IMG/VR virus record: IMGVR_UViG_3300035670_000438
Coordinates: 1 to 43,577 of that record
Origin: a virus
Strand: one strand, 5' to 3'
DNA length: 43,577 nt
Both the position numbers and the translations under genes were made by a program. A model generated the notes under the pieces. That model saw nothing but the letters and a program-made list of their open reading frames with translations. It made no database searches and was not told the origin of the DNA. This document shows positions 1-7,090 of the stretch, one piece after another. Numbering within the stretch: the stretch's first letter is position 1; every line of letters begins with the position of its first letter.

Positions 1-136
1 CGGCTCCCCAGGCAACCGGGGGGCTTATTGGTTCTACTGGCCCGCGGCGGGCCGAGAGGAGAGGGACAATGAGGACCAACAAAGAAATTTCGGAAGCGTT
101 CAAACTTGCGGCGCAGTATCTCGCAACAGCATCGGA
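1..136. repeat. Left copy of the terminal direct repeat (circular closure)
   Basis: These 136 bases match 43442-43577 with a single difference (A at 10, G at 43451). The repeat includes the start of the first small gene, so it is most simply the assembly overlap of a circular or circularly permuted genome and not a packaging repeat. The mismatch lies in the stem of a hairpin. Confidence 0.9.
39..53 (+). other. GC-rich inverted repeat just upstream of the first gene's ribosome site
   Basis: GGCCC-GCGGC-GGGCC is a perfect inverted repeat. It ends immediately before the purine-rich ribosome-binding segment GAGAGGAGAGGG (54-65) of the gene at 69. The same element sits at 43480-43494. It may set the access of ribosomes to this start or mark a processed 5' end. 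Confidence 0.4.
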
Positions 137-293
137 GATCATCGCAGGCGAGACATCAGGCCACACCGGCCCCCAGACCCCGAAGCAGGTCTGTGTCGAG
201 GCGCTCGTCGAGCGCGCTATCTTTGTCGTGCTGTCTGATGGTGACTCGGCGTTTGAGGTCCAGAACGCGATCGAGGAATTCAACCGTCAGTGA
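69..293 (+). CDS. Small early protein, 74 aa, unknown function
   Basis: The start ATG follows the strong purine-rich ribosome site GAGAGGAGAGGG at 54-65. The protein is mildly acidic and mostly helical in character, with no signal peptide, membrane segment or cysteine pair. I recognise no family. The gene spans the join of the circular genome: its first 68 bases are repeated at 43510-43577. It belongs to the rightward string of small genes that begins at 42.78 kb and lies 22 bases before the next small gene. Such genes in tailed phages are usually early host-takeover or regulatory functions, but nothing in this sequence shows which. Confidence 0.7.
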   Translation: MRTNKEISEAFKLAAQYLATASEIIAGETSGHTGPQTPKQVCVEALVERAIFVVLSDGDSAFEVQNAIEEFNRQ

Positions 294-315
294 TCGGTCC
301 GTAGGAGGGCGTCAA

Positions 316-441
316 ATGAATCTCATGTCAAACACCGACTACGGGCGCAATCGTTGGCCAGCCATGTTGTCCTTTTGTCGGCGGGCCTTCCTACTCAACC
401 AACTCGCCAAGGCCTACGACGCCAAGCGGGGGGCCAAATGA
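316..441 (+). CDS. Small early protein, 41 aa
   Basis: ATG at 316 is preceded by the good ribosome site TAGGAGGGCG. The stop TGA overlaps the next start (ATGA), a typical coupled arrangement in this gene string. The peptide is basic, contains several aromatic residues around positions 10-20 and ends RGAK. No family is recognised. The strong ribosome site and the coupled stop are the reasons to call it. Confidence 0.6.
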   Translation: MNLMSNTDYGRNRWPAMLSFCRRAFLLNQLAKAYDAKRGAK

Positions 442-578
442 CTCGCCTCACTCCATCATTCCTTGCCCTGTATGCGCCGCCGCGCAAGGGTCTGTTTGAT
501 GCCCTTCTCGCCTGGATCAAGGTGTGCCTCGATCGGTGCAACTACCACACCAACAAACGAGACGGAGGGTGTATCTGA
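438..578 (+). CDS. Small early protein, 46 aa
   Basis: ATG at 438 overlaps the previous stop by four bases, and the TGA at 576-578 overlaps the ATG of the next gene by one base. The middle (about residues 18-31, GLFDALLAWIKVCL) could form an amphipathic or membrane-touching helix. Three cysteines lie in the C-terminal half. I recognise no family. The call rests on coupling at both ends. Confidence 0.5.
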   Translation: MTRLTPSFLALYAPPRKGLFDALLAWIKVCLDRCNYHTNKRDGGCI

Positions 579-877
579 TGAAGTCCTACCATGACGCCTG
601 CGGTTGCTACGGGGACGGCACCAACGGTCACCAACACACGCGGGAACGCTGCGCTCAGGTGTTGGACTACTACGTCAACGAGAATTTCGTTTCTCGTGGG
701 GTGTGTCCTCCGGGCACCCCCGCGCAGGTCATCCAAGACCTGATGGGCGAAATGTCGGATGATGCCGGGGAGGAGTACGAGGCTTGCGCTTGGTTGAACG
801 AACATGCCCCGTTCACCGGTGCGGTCTGGGACTGGCAGGACGGCGACTTTGGCCTCTGGCCCAGCGAGGGGGAGTAG
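578..877 (+). CDS. Conserved-type phage protein, 99 aa, Cys/His-rich N-terminus
   Basis: ATG at 578 follows GGAGGGTGTATCTG and overlaps the previous stop by one base. The N-terminus has C-G-C-Y-G-D-G-T followed by two histidines and a further Cys (about residues 7-26), a pattern I associate with small phage proteins of unknown role. The remainder is acidic and ends in a Trp-rich segment (VWDWQDGDFGLW). It sits in the early small-gene string. A metal site at the N-terminus is possible but unproven. Confidence 0.65.
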   Translation: MKSYHDACGCYGDGTNGHQHTRERCAQVLDYYVNENFVSRGVCPPGTPAQVIQDLMGEMSDDAGEEYEACAWLNEHAPFTGAVWDWQDGDFGLWPSEGE

Positions 878-880
878 ACC

Positions 881-1207
881 GTGAAGAATCCCACCTATGA
901 CACTGTGCAAGAGTACAACGAAGCAATCGAGCGTTGCACCAAAGGCATTGACACGGTTTCGGTTGGAGCTTGCCCGGGCTGCAAAGGGTGCGGCCTGCCA
1001 GAGAATCCGGCCGAGGAAGAGCTTGACGCGGCAAACAGTGATTACTTTTCGTGGCGGTCTTGCGAATTGTGCGGTTCGCCGCTCGGCGGATCTCGGCACC
1101 CGTGCCACGGCTTCATCAACGGCGAATTGTGGCACGGCGAATGCTGTGCCGATTGCCTACTCTACTTCGCCAACGGAGATCTCCCCGAACACATGGAGGA
1201 CAAGTGA
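881..1207 (+). CDS. Zinc-ribbon-like small protein, 108 aa
   Basis: I chose the GTG start at 881, four bases after the preceding stop, with GAGGGGGAG as ribosome site. Cysteines fall in paired knuckles: CPGCKGC near residues 28-33, CELC near 63-66, a CH pair near 77 and CCADC near 90-94. This strongly suggests one or two structural zinc sites. No enzyme motif is present. It could bind nucleic acid or a host protein. The gene ends one base before the spacer to the next start at 1210. Confidence 0.65.
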   Translation: MKNPTYDTVQEYNEAIERCTKGIDTVSVGACPGCKGCGLPENPAEEELDAANSDYFSWRSCELCGSPLGGSRHPCHGFINGELWHGECCADCLLYFANGDLPEHMEDK

Positions 1208-1209
1208 TC

Positions 1210-1599
1210 ATGAGACGTGACCAATTCCTATCCCGTACGACCTTGACACCCTACCGCCCCGGGGAGCCGACCTTCATCCTCACGTTGTGGGACACCGATG
1301 GGGATATGCCCCCTTACCATCACAAGGCCCGCCTCGGGTACATGCTGGTAGAACGGGGCGTCGGTGTGATCTTCAAAGGTGAGAGTTTCGGCGCTTCGCC
1401 CCTGTACCCGATCGACAGTGAGGAAACGGTCCGTACCCTTCTCGGCTTCCTAAGCCTTCGTCCTGGCGATACCGACCCCGACTATTTCGACGGCTACACG
1501 CCAGACCAATTGGCGTTTGCTCAGAGGCATGGCGAGGCCTTGAGCCTCTACACTCTCGACGATGACCCACAACCGCTCGACGGATTCGAGATCCTCTAA
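1210..1599 (+). CDS. Conserved phage/plasmid-type protein, 129 aa, unknown function
   Basis: ATG at 1210 lies two bases after the previous stop. The ribosome signal is GGAGGACAAG, inside the end of the upstream gene. The middle has a string of the type FKGESFGASPLYPID followed by LLGFLSLRPGDTD, which I recognise from small accessory proteins in phages and plasmids without a known function. It appears soluble, acidic and free of cysteines. Its place in the early string suggests an accessory role. Confidence 0.7.
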   Translation: MRRDQFLSRTTLTPYRPGEPTFILTLWDTDGDMPPYHHKARLGYMLVERGVGVIFKGESFGASPLYPIDSEETVRTLLGFLSLRPGDTDPDYFDGYTPDQLAFAQRHGEALSLYTLDDDPQPLDGFEIL

Positions 1600-1621
1600 C
1601 CCTCAACTTTCTAACCCTCAA
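1595..1621 (+). repeat. Tandem 12-bp repeat TCTAACCCTCAA
   Basis: TCTAACCCTCAA occurs at 1595-1606 and again at 1610-1621, a 15-base period, spanning the stop codon of the upstream gene and the short gap before the next. It could be a replication slip or a protein-binding direct repeat. Confidence 0.6.
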
Positions 1622-1644
1622 TCGGACAAATTGGAGATCACACA

Positions 1645-1791
1645 ATGGCCAAGCGCACCTACAGGATCATGGGCAAATCCAGTTTCGGCACCGAGGAGAT
1701 TGATTCGGCCGACACTCGGCAAGAGGCTGAATACCTACTGGCGGAATACCGGTTGGCGTTTGGTCCGGGTTGGGTACTCTGGATCGATTAG
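1645..1791 (+). CDS. Small early protein, 48 aa
   Basis: ATG at 1645 is preceded by GGAGATCACACA, the same leader context used by several early genes here. The sequence reads as an ordinary soluble small protein: a beta-like N-terminus (KRTYRIMGKSSFG), an acidic helix (TRQEAEYLLAEYRLAF) and a tryptophan-containing end. There are no cysteines. No family is named with confidence. The gene lies in a gap that is otherwise unexplained, and its ribosome site and codon choice support it. Confidence 0.65.
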   Translation: MAKRTYRIMGKSSFGTEEIDSADTRQEAEYLLAEYRLAFGPGWVLWID

Positions 1792-1818
1792 TCAACACAC
1801 AACACAGGAGGCAACACA

Positions 1819-2079
1819 ATGCCACGCAACGTACGCAACTTTTGGTTGGAATTGGAAGTCGACGGCAAGAAGTCCAGGGTCGCCACAGGACCACGACGCT
1901 CCGATGGGACCTTTTCCTGTCGGGTCCTGATCCGCGAGAATGGCCGGGTTTCGGACCGTGCCGTCACGATCTATGGTGTGGTCAGGGACGGCGGATCACT
2001 GGAGATCCGCGCCGATTCGGACGAGCCGGAGCACAAGGCGAGCGGCGAGGCGATCGTCCTGCTTCGGGGCAAACGCTAA
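1819..2079 (+). CDS. Small beta-rich early protein, 86 aa
   Basis: The ATG follows ACAGGAGGCAACACA, the best ribosome site of this cluster. Alternating hydrophobic and charged residues (FWLELEVDGKK, FSCRVLIRENGRV, AVTIYGVV, GEAIVLLRGKR) suggest a small beta barrel or sandwich. There is one Cys and no membrane segment. Function is unknown. The fold impression is inferred from the pattern only. Confidence 0.7.
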   Translation: MPRNVRNFWLELEVDGKKSRVATGPRRSDGTFSCRVLIRENGRVSDRAVTIYGVVRDGGSLEIRADSDEPEHKASGEAIVLLRGKR

Positions 2080-2113
2080 CCCACCTACACCAAAACAAAC
2101 AGGAGATTGCACA

Positions 2114-2497
2114 ATGATCCCCGATTACGACAACCTGATCACGTACAAGCTCGAATGTTTGCCCGAGGATTTGCAGATCGAGGGCAATTGCTCAGCCGTC
2201 GATGAAGAAACCGATCGCGAGGTGGCGCAATGGATCCGCGATCAACTCGACGCTGGCAATGACTGGGCTTGGTGCCTGGCGAAAGTGACCGCCACGCTTG
2301 AGGTGGACGGCCACACCTTCGTTGGCGTCGACTACCTCGGGTGTTGTTCCTACAAGAACGAGGCGGATTTCCGCGAACCTGGGGGTTATTTCGACAGTAT
2401 GAAACAAGAGGCACGGGCACGGCTGATCGAACACCTCCGGGATGCAGTGGACGAAGGCAAGACCGCGCAAGAGATCCTCGATCGGATCGACCTGTAG
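2114..2497 (+). CDS. Conserved-type early protein, 127 aa, unknown function
   Basis: ATG at 2114 follows AGGAGATTGCACA. I recognise the general pattern (N-terminal LPEDLQIEGN, central WAWCLAKVTATLEVDG and FVGVDYLGCCSY, C-terminal helix) from phage and plasmid genes annotated as hypothetical. Five cysteines occur but not in clear zinc spacing. It closes the first small-gene cluster, since a promoter-like sequence follows its stop. Confidence 0.7.
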   Translation: MIPDYDNLITYKLECLPEDLQIEGNCSAVDEETDREVAQWIRDQLDAGNDWAWCLAKVTATLEVDGHTFVGVDYLGCCSYKNEADFREPGGYFDSMKQEARARLIEHLRDAVDEGKTAQEILDRIDL

Positions 2498-2503
2498 CAA
2501 CGG

Positions 2504-2533
2504 TTGACAGCCAGGCCGCGATAATGGTGTAAC
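2504..2533 (+). promoter_or_regulatory. Promoter-like sequence before the replication block
   Basis: A perfect -35 box TTGACA (2504-2509) is followed after 18 bases by TGTAAC (2528-2533), four of six matches to TATAAT. It fills the 68-base gap between the small-gene cluster and the gene at 2566, where a second early transcript would be expected to start. The -10 is weak, and GATAAT at 2520 is too close to be its partner. Confidence 0.45.
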
Positions 2534-2565
2534 CGGCTACCACACCACAAGCCCAAAGGTTAGCC

Positions 2566-3135
2566 ATGCCTCGCAAGATACGCCCGCCCCGACCCTGCAA
2601 AATCCCGACTACTGCGAAGAAGAATTCATTTGCCCGGACCGCCTATTTCCGTCTGACTTGTAGGCATTGCCGCAAGGTGACACTGATCCCGGTTTCGACC
2701 GTCAACGCTCCGCCGATGGGACGGTGGCACCAGCGCAAGGTCGAATTGCAATGGCCAGTTCAGATACAGATTGCCCGACCACCCCACGCCGATCCATCGG
2801 CCGGAGGGAAATGGACTAGGGGAATGCTGTATCGCCGATCATTGCCCCGCTGGTGTCCTGCCGCTCCTGATCGACGGCTCAACTATTGGTCGGCGCCGAG
2901 TCCCGACCCCGCGGTGTGGTTGCCCCTACTCTTGTCGGACCTGGCGGAGCGAAGCTCACGGTTGATTGCCGCACACCAGAACGACCAATGGAAGATCGTA
3001 GCGTGGCACAAGCCCAAGATCATCCGGCGCGGGTGCGTTCGCATCGAGGATGGCAAGGTCAAATGGATCGAAACGAGTAAAAACGTGGTCAAGGGTGTAT
3101 CCAAAGCCCCGATCCCATGGTGGGCCAAGAAATGA
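2566..3135 (+). CDS. Possible CDS of 189 aa with conflicting frames
   Basis: One frame is open from ATG 2566 to TGA 3133-3135, and its end overlaps the start of the ATPase gene (AATGA). The last third reads like a normal basic protein (positions 135-189, with IEDGKVKWIETSKN) and an early CRHC pair is present. The middle, about 2745-2880, has poor codon choice in this frame, while another frame (roughly 2700-2965) has better third-position GC and several cysteines. Either the gene is real with an odd middle, or one or more frameshifts split it. No ribosome site stands out before 2566. Function unknown. Confidence 0.45.
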   Translation: MPRKIRPPRPCKIPTTAKKNSFARTAYFRLTCRHCRKVTLIPVSTVNAPPMGRWHQRKVELQWPVQIQIARPPHADPSAGGKWTRGMLYRRSLPRWCPAAPDRRLNYWSAPSPDPAVWLPLLLSDLAERSSRLIAAHQNDQWKIVAWHKPKIIRRGCVRIEDGKVKWIETSKNVVKGVSKAPIPWWAKK

Positions 3136-4118
3136 GCAAAACACAAGATCAAGAGCTTTGGACACCTCCTTTACTTTGGGAATGGTGCAAAGGCGTCAAG
3201 GATCTCCCCCCGTGGGTGGTTGAGGACTGGATCCCAGAACGCGGGTTGGTCCTTCTCAGCGGACACGAAAAGCTCACCAAAAAGACCTTCACAGCTTTCA
3301 CCCTGGCGCTGGCGGTTGCGACCGGTCGGAAGATCGGCCCCATCAAACCTGCCAACGGGCCTCGACACGTCCTCTTTGTAGAGGAAGAGGGCACCGAGGC
3401 GGAAACCCGGTTTCGGTGGGAAGGGATCTGCTACACCTACAAGGTCAAGCTGGACAAGAAATTAGATGTACGTTTCGCGTTTCGCGAGGGTGTCGGCCTC
3501 GACGATTCGCGTTGGCGATCAGACCTGGTGTCCTACGTCGATCGGTTCAAGCCCGCGGTCATCTTCTTTGACAATTTGAGTTTCCTGCACTCGGGCAATG
3601 ACAATTCCAGCCAGGAAATGCGACCGGTAATCGAAACCCTCAAGTACGTTCGCGACGCGGGCACGGCTTGCGTGTTGCTGGCGCACCTCAACAAATCCGA
3701 TGGCGGTGACCCCAAGGCAAACCGCAACAAGCAAGTCATGGGAACCAGCCTGTTCGTGAAAAACGCGGACGTGCACTTGGCATTGCGGAACTACGGCTCC
3801 GAGAATGATCCGGTAGAGCTGCATCGACAATTCCGCGGGCAGGCGTCGAAGGAAGATCGCATCCATTGGTCGATCGAGGGCGAGGGTGTGATCATCCACC
3901 GGGCCGAAATGAGAATCGAGCCTGTGGTGAGTGACGAGGATCCCGCGTTTGCCGCCGGGTGCCTCGAAGCGTTGGACCGGGGCGAGGAGTACGGGTTGAG
4001 CGATCTTCAACGGCTGTGGAAGGTGCAACGCAAGGTGGCGTTGCGTGTGATCCACGCCCTGATCGAGCGTAGCCAAATGGTCCGGTGTGTGACTGGCCAT
4101 TATAAGGTGTCGTCGTGA
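3132..4118 (+). CDS. RepA-like (AAA_25 type) hexameric ATPase/helicase, 328 aa
   Basis: I chose ATG 3132, which overlaps the previous stop. The protein resembles the RSF1010 RepA / AAA_25 branch of RecA-fold replicative ATPases. There is a P-loop region at residues 44-52 (GHEKLTKKT), the segment VEEEGTEAETRFRWE that follows it, a Walker B strand AVIFFDNLS (D147), an adjacent acidic loop, and LLAHLNKS near 182-189 as the sensor histidine motif. The C-terminal 60 residues look like a winged-helix domain. The P-loop is degenerate: the usual glycine before the lysine is threonine. It probably drives or primes replication ahead of the polymerase encoded downstream. Confidence 0.8.
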   Translation: MSKTQDQELWTPPLLWEWCKGVKDLPPWVVEDWIPERGLVLLSGHEKLTKKTFTAFTLALAVATGRKIGPIKPANGPRHVLFVEEEGTEAETRFRWEGICYTYKVKLDKKLDVRFAFREGVGLDDSRWRSDLVSYVDRFKPAVIFFDNLSFLHSGNDNSSQEMRPVIETLKYVRDAGTACVLLAHLNKSDGGDPKANRNKQVMGTSLFVKNADVHLALRNYGSENDPVELHRQFRGQASKEDRIHWSIEGEGVIIHRAEMRIEPVVSDEDPAFAAGCLEALDRGEEYGLSDLQRLWKVQRKVALRVIHALIERSQMVRCVTGHYKVSS

Positions 4119-4366
4119 CCCACAAAGAACGGTACGACCGGAAGAGGAAGCACGATCCCCGGCGCAAAGCGAAAGAACGCGCCCGGCGTATCGTACGAAC
4201 CGCCAACCCTCCGAAGAAAGGGCGTTGCGTGGAATGTTGGCGGCGCTCACTGAAAACTGTTTGGCACCACCCGGACTACTCCCGGCCCGCCATTGTTGAG
4301 GAACTATGCTACAAGTGCCACCGGGCGAAACACCCGAGGCCCCTACCCCACGAAATTTCAACTTGA
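4115..4366 (+). CDS. Small HNH-like zinc protein, 83 aa
   Basis: The GTG start overlaps the ATPase stop by four bases (GTGA). The N-terminal 35 residues are very basic. Then follow C-V-E-C, the segment TVWHHPDYSRP and LCYKCHRAKH. This is the layout of small phage HNH-fold proteins: two zinc knuckles around a His-His core. An endonuclease or DNA-binding role is likely by family, although a clear central Asn of the HNH triad is not evident. It ends immediately before the palindromic operator candidate. Confidence 0.65.
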   Translation: MTHKERYDRKRKHDPRRKAKERARRIVRTANPPKKGRCVECWRRSLKTVWHHPDYSRPAIVEELCYKCHRAKHPRPLPHEIST

Positions 4367-4378
4367 CGAAATTTCGTC
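4351..4378 (+). promoter_or_regulatory. Operator candidate: palindrome GACGAAATTTCGTC plus half copy
   Basis: A perfect 14-bp palindrome lies at 4365-4378. CGAAATTTC also occurs at 4351-4359, so two sites start 17 bases apart. The core CGAAATTTCG recurs in the divergent control region at 42511-42520. The palindrome directly overlaps a -35-like TTGACG, the usual geometry for repression. Confidence 0.55.
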
Positions 4379-4391
4379 CGGTCTGTTAGAA
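4363..4391 (+). promoter_or_regulatory. Promoter-like sequence before the HIRAN gene
   Basis: TTGACG (4363-4368) is followed after exactly 17 bases by TTAGAA (4386-4391), in the 80-base gap before the HIRAN gene. The -35 is good and the -10 is poor. The spacer is largely occupied by the palindrome, so a bound repressor would block it. Confidence 0.35.
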
Positions 4392-4446
4392 AGGATCCGA
4401 TAGCTACGTACACGGGCAATCACGCCCAAAGCAGACGAGGCAAAAC

Positions 4447-4818
4447 ATGGTGAAGATCAACCGCAAGTCGGACCGTGAACCCATCCGAGTCGAAACCCAC
4501 CTGGCCGGGGCCACCTTCCCCAACCCCGACGGGACGAGCCGGCAGAAGGTGTTGCAGGCCATCGACCCGGCTAACCTGCCTTTGCCGGTCGAGTTGGTCC
4601 GCGAGCCGCTCAACCGGTACGACTCCAACGCCATCGCGGTCTACCTCAACCACTACCAAATCGGCTACCTCTCGGCCGAGCGTGCCCAGGTGTTCGCGTT
4701 CGAGATGGACAAGCCCAACCCCAAGGCGAAGATCCGCGCCGAGCTGTCCGCCGTGTCGTCGCCCAACCGCAAGGGCAACGTCGGTGCGACCCTCACCATC
4801 ATCGTGGAGGACTGCTAA
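4447..4818 (+). CDS. HIRAN-domain protein, 123 aa
   Basis: The ATG follows GACGAGGCAAAAC. Nearly the whole protein matches the HIRAN pattern: AGATFPNPDGTSRQ (about 20-33), LVREPLNRYDSNAIAVY (50-66) and QIGYLSAERA (71-80), where the RYDSNA and IGYL segments are the hallmark. HIRAN domains bind 3' ends of single-stranded DNA, and in eukaryotic HLTF/Rad5 they are fused to a SNF2 helicase. Here a SNF2-type helicase lies one gene downstream, so a partnership in fork handling is plausible. It is the first gene after the operator-like palindrome. Confidence 0.85.
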   Translation: MVKINRKSDREPIRVETHLAGATFPNPDGTSRQKVLQAIDPANLPLPVELVREPLNRYDSNAIAVYLNHYQIGYLSAERAQVFAFEMDKPNPKAKIRAELSAVSSPNRKGNVGATLTIIVEDC

Positions 4819-4819
4819 C

Positions 4820-5482
4820 ATGGCCAAGAAACCAATCACCAAGCCCACCACCCCGGAGAAGGTGGCCGAAACTGCACTGGCCGAGTCCTCATCCCTTCAG
4901 CGGACATCGGACAAGTTGGCGATCGTCACCCGGGGCGACTACCAGCGCAGCGCCCTGTTCCTCTCCGAGCTGAAAACGAAGCGTGATCAGATCGAGACGA
5001 AGCGCAAGGAGATCACCAAGCCCATCGACGAAGCGAAGAAGCGCATCATGGCCCTATTCAAACCCGTCGTCGATCAGCTCTCTCTGGCGATCACCACCGT
5101 TGACCGGAAGATGATCGACTACGTGTCCGCCGAAGAGGAGAAGGCCCGCAAGGAAGCCGAGGCACAGGCCAAGAAGCTCCTCAAAAAGACCGGCAACCGT
5201 GAGCTGGCCGAGGACGTGAAGGCCCTCGCCATCGAACAAGCGACCCCGCAAGCCTCCGGCGTTCAAGTGCTCTCGTACTGGCACGCCGAGGTGACAAACC
5301 TCGACGCCTTGGTGTCCGCTGTGTCGCAGTCCATCGTGCCGACCGAGTGCGTCCAACCCAACGAGGTGTACCTCAACAAGTTGGCGCGGCTGCACCAGGA
5401 CCCGGCCAAGGCGCCGCCGGGGGTCAAGTTCGTCGAGGTCCGCAAGACCGGTCGCGTCGGTGGCGGGGGCAACGTGCTGTGA
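4820..5482 (+). CDS. Coiled-coil phage recombination-module protein, 220 aa
   Basis: ATG 4820 lies one base after the HIRAN stop. Residues about 50-120 form a long charged helix (ITKPIDEAKKRIMALFKPVV, then a Glu/Lys/Ala-rich coiled coil). The C-terminus contains YWHAEVTNLDALV and an ending PGVKFVEVRKTGRV. This layout is familiar from proteins encoded beside phage recombination nucleases and annealing proteins, generally of unknown or Gam/Gp157-like function. It overlaps the helicase start by four bases, so the two are coupled. It probably binds or protects DNA ends, which is inference from position. Confidence 0.7.
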   Translation: MAKKPITKPTTPEKVAETALAESSSLQRTSDKLAIVTRGDYQRSALFLSELKTKRDQIETKRKEITKPIDEAKKRIMALFKPVVDQLSLAITTVDRKMIDYVSAEEEKARKEAEAQAKKLLKKTGNRELAEDVKALAIEQATPQASGVQVLSYWHAEVTNLDALVSAVSQSIVPTECVQPNEVYLNKLARLHQDPAKAPPGVKFVEVRKTGRVGGGGNVL

Positions 5483-7071
5483 GACTCTCGTTGCACAACA
5501 ACGAATGGTTTAAGGCCGACAGCTCCCCCTCGGGCGGGGAGCTGTTGGACCTTCACAACATGCCCGGCCCGTACTGGAACAGTCGACAGTGGATGATCCC
5601 CGTCGACCTCGGTTGGCGGTTCGGTTGTGCTGATACGACCGACACTGAAATGTACTTCGCCCTTCTCGACCAAGTGAACCCCAAACTGTTCCCCTGGCAG
5701 AAGGAGGCGGTCGTCCGTACTGTTCTCCGCAAGAACTTCCTCGCCGTGTTCGAGATGGGCCTCGGCAAGACCGTCTACGCCTGCGAGGTGATGCACCTCA
5801 CCAAAGCCGCGACCGCCGTGATCGTCTGTCCGTCCGCGGTCAAATACGTTTGGGAGTCACACCTCGACATTTGGTATCCCGGCCACCCCGAGGTCCAGGT
5901 GATCGAGAAGGGCAAGGATTCGTGGAACGCGCCTATCATCGTGGTGAGCTACGAGTTGGCCGTCAAACACTGGCAAGACGGTTGGTGCAAAGAAGGCGAG
6001 GTCAAACACCCGGCCGACGTGATCGTGTGGGACGAGGCGCACTACCTCAAAGAAGAGGACACCACCCGCTCGAAGATGGGGCGCGACGTGTGCCTTGCCC
6101 ACAAGCACCAGTACAAGATCATGCTCACCGGCACGCCCATCACCAACGAACCGAAAGACCTCTGGCACGTCAACCGGTGCTTGCGGGGTTTGACTTTCGG
6201 GGGCAAGTACGACTTCACCCATCGATACTGCCTCATCGACGTGAACGACTACGGGCACCCGGTCGTCCACGGGCTCGACGACGACTATGCCGAGGAGCTA
6301 CAGAAACGGGTGTCGACCTACTCTCTTCGAGCCACCAAGGACGACCCCGCGGTGGCCAAGCACCTCCCGCCTCTGACCATGCAACGGGTCGATGTGAAGA
6401 AACAGAAGGGCACGGATTGGCGTACCATGCTGGACAAGTGGTCCGGTGAGAGGAGAATGCACGATGCCGACCTCGAAGCGTACCTTCAAAAGACGAGCAG
6501 CGCGAAGGTCCAGCCTGCAATCGACCTCGCCCTCGAAGCCCTCGACGGAGGACACTCCCACATTGCCATCTTCACCTACTTCCACGACACCGCGCACACC
6601 ATCACCGAGCACCTCAGAGGCGTGGGAGAAGATGTGGTGGAGGTCACTGGAAACATTCCTCCAAAGGCTCGTAAGAAACTGCTCGATTCCGCCCGTGCAA
6701 AGAAACGATGCATTCTGGTTGCTACGATGCGTTCGGTTGGTGAAGGCATCGACCTCACCTTCTGCACCGGCTCCATCCTCGCCGAGCTGTCCTACGTTCC
6801 TGCGCACATCATCCAGCTTATCGGACGAGTGCATCGCCTCTCTTCTGGTAAGCACGCCCACGTCTGGATCCTCACGGTCAAAGGGACGCTCGACGAGGTA
6901 ATCGTCGAACGCCTCTTGGAGAAACAGAAGAACATCAACGCCATTTTCGCCGCCGGCACGACCGAGAAGGCATTGGTCAGTGCGCTCACGCCCGCGCCAG
7001 TCGATCATCAATCCATCGTGGACGAGTTGATGGTTGCAATCTCGAAGCGCAAGGAAGATCCCTACGTGTAA
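5479..7071 (+). CDS. SNF2-type superfamily 2 helicase, 530 aa
   Basis: The GTG at 5479 overlaps the previous stop (GTGA) and is preferred, because extending further upstream adds only out-of-frame residues. All SF2/SNF2 signatures are present: FPWQKEAV (71-78), motif I GLGKT (94-98), DEAH (185-188), motif III LTGTP (216-220), motif V GEGIDL (421-426) and motif VI QLIGRVHR (446-453). It is about the size of phage SMARCAL1-like translocases, which remodel forks or anneal strands. With HIRAN upstream and UvrD-type helicase downstream it forms the DNA-handling core. It is cytoplasmic, and all key residues are intact. Confidence 0.9.
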   Translation: MRLSLHNNEWFKADSSPSGGELLDLHNMPGPYWNSRQWMIPVDLGWRFGCADTTDTEMYFALLDQVNPKLFPWQKEAVVRTVLRKNFLAVFEMGLGKTVYACEVMHLTKAATAVIVCPSAVKYVWESHLDIWYPGHPEVQVIEKGKDSWNAPIIVVSYELAVKHWQDGWCKEGEVKHPADVIVWDEAHYLKEEDTTRSKMGRDVCLAHKHQYKIMLTGTPITNEPKDLWHVNRCLRGLTFGGKYDFTHRYCLIDVNDYGHPVVHGLDDDYAEELQKRVSTYSLRATKDDPAVAKHLPPLTMQRVDVKKQKGTDWRTMLDKWSGERRMHDADLEAYLQKTSSAKVQPAIDLALEALDGGHSHIAIFTYFHDTAHTITEHLRGVGEDVVEVTGNIPPKARKKLLDSARAKKRCILVATMRSVGEGIDLTFCTGSILAELSYVPAHIIQLIGRVHRLSSGKHAHVWILTVKGTLDEVIVERLLEKQKNINAIFAAGTTEKALVSALTPAPVDHQSIVDELMVAISKRKEDPYV

Positions 7072-7090
7072 CCAAACAGGAGAGAGCACA

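Noticed and set aside
1-136. Terminal repeat as a true packaging (T7-like) direct terminal repeat
   Set aside because: It is short, includes the start of a gene and contains one mismatch, which fits assembly overlap of a circular molecule better. Read depth would be needed to exclude a real repeat.
2520-2525. GATAAT as -10 partner of TTGACA at 2504
   Set aside because: Only ten bases separate them, too short for a sigma-70 promoter; TGTAAC at 2528 has a better distance.
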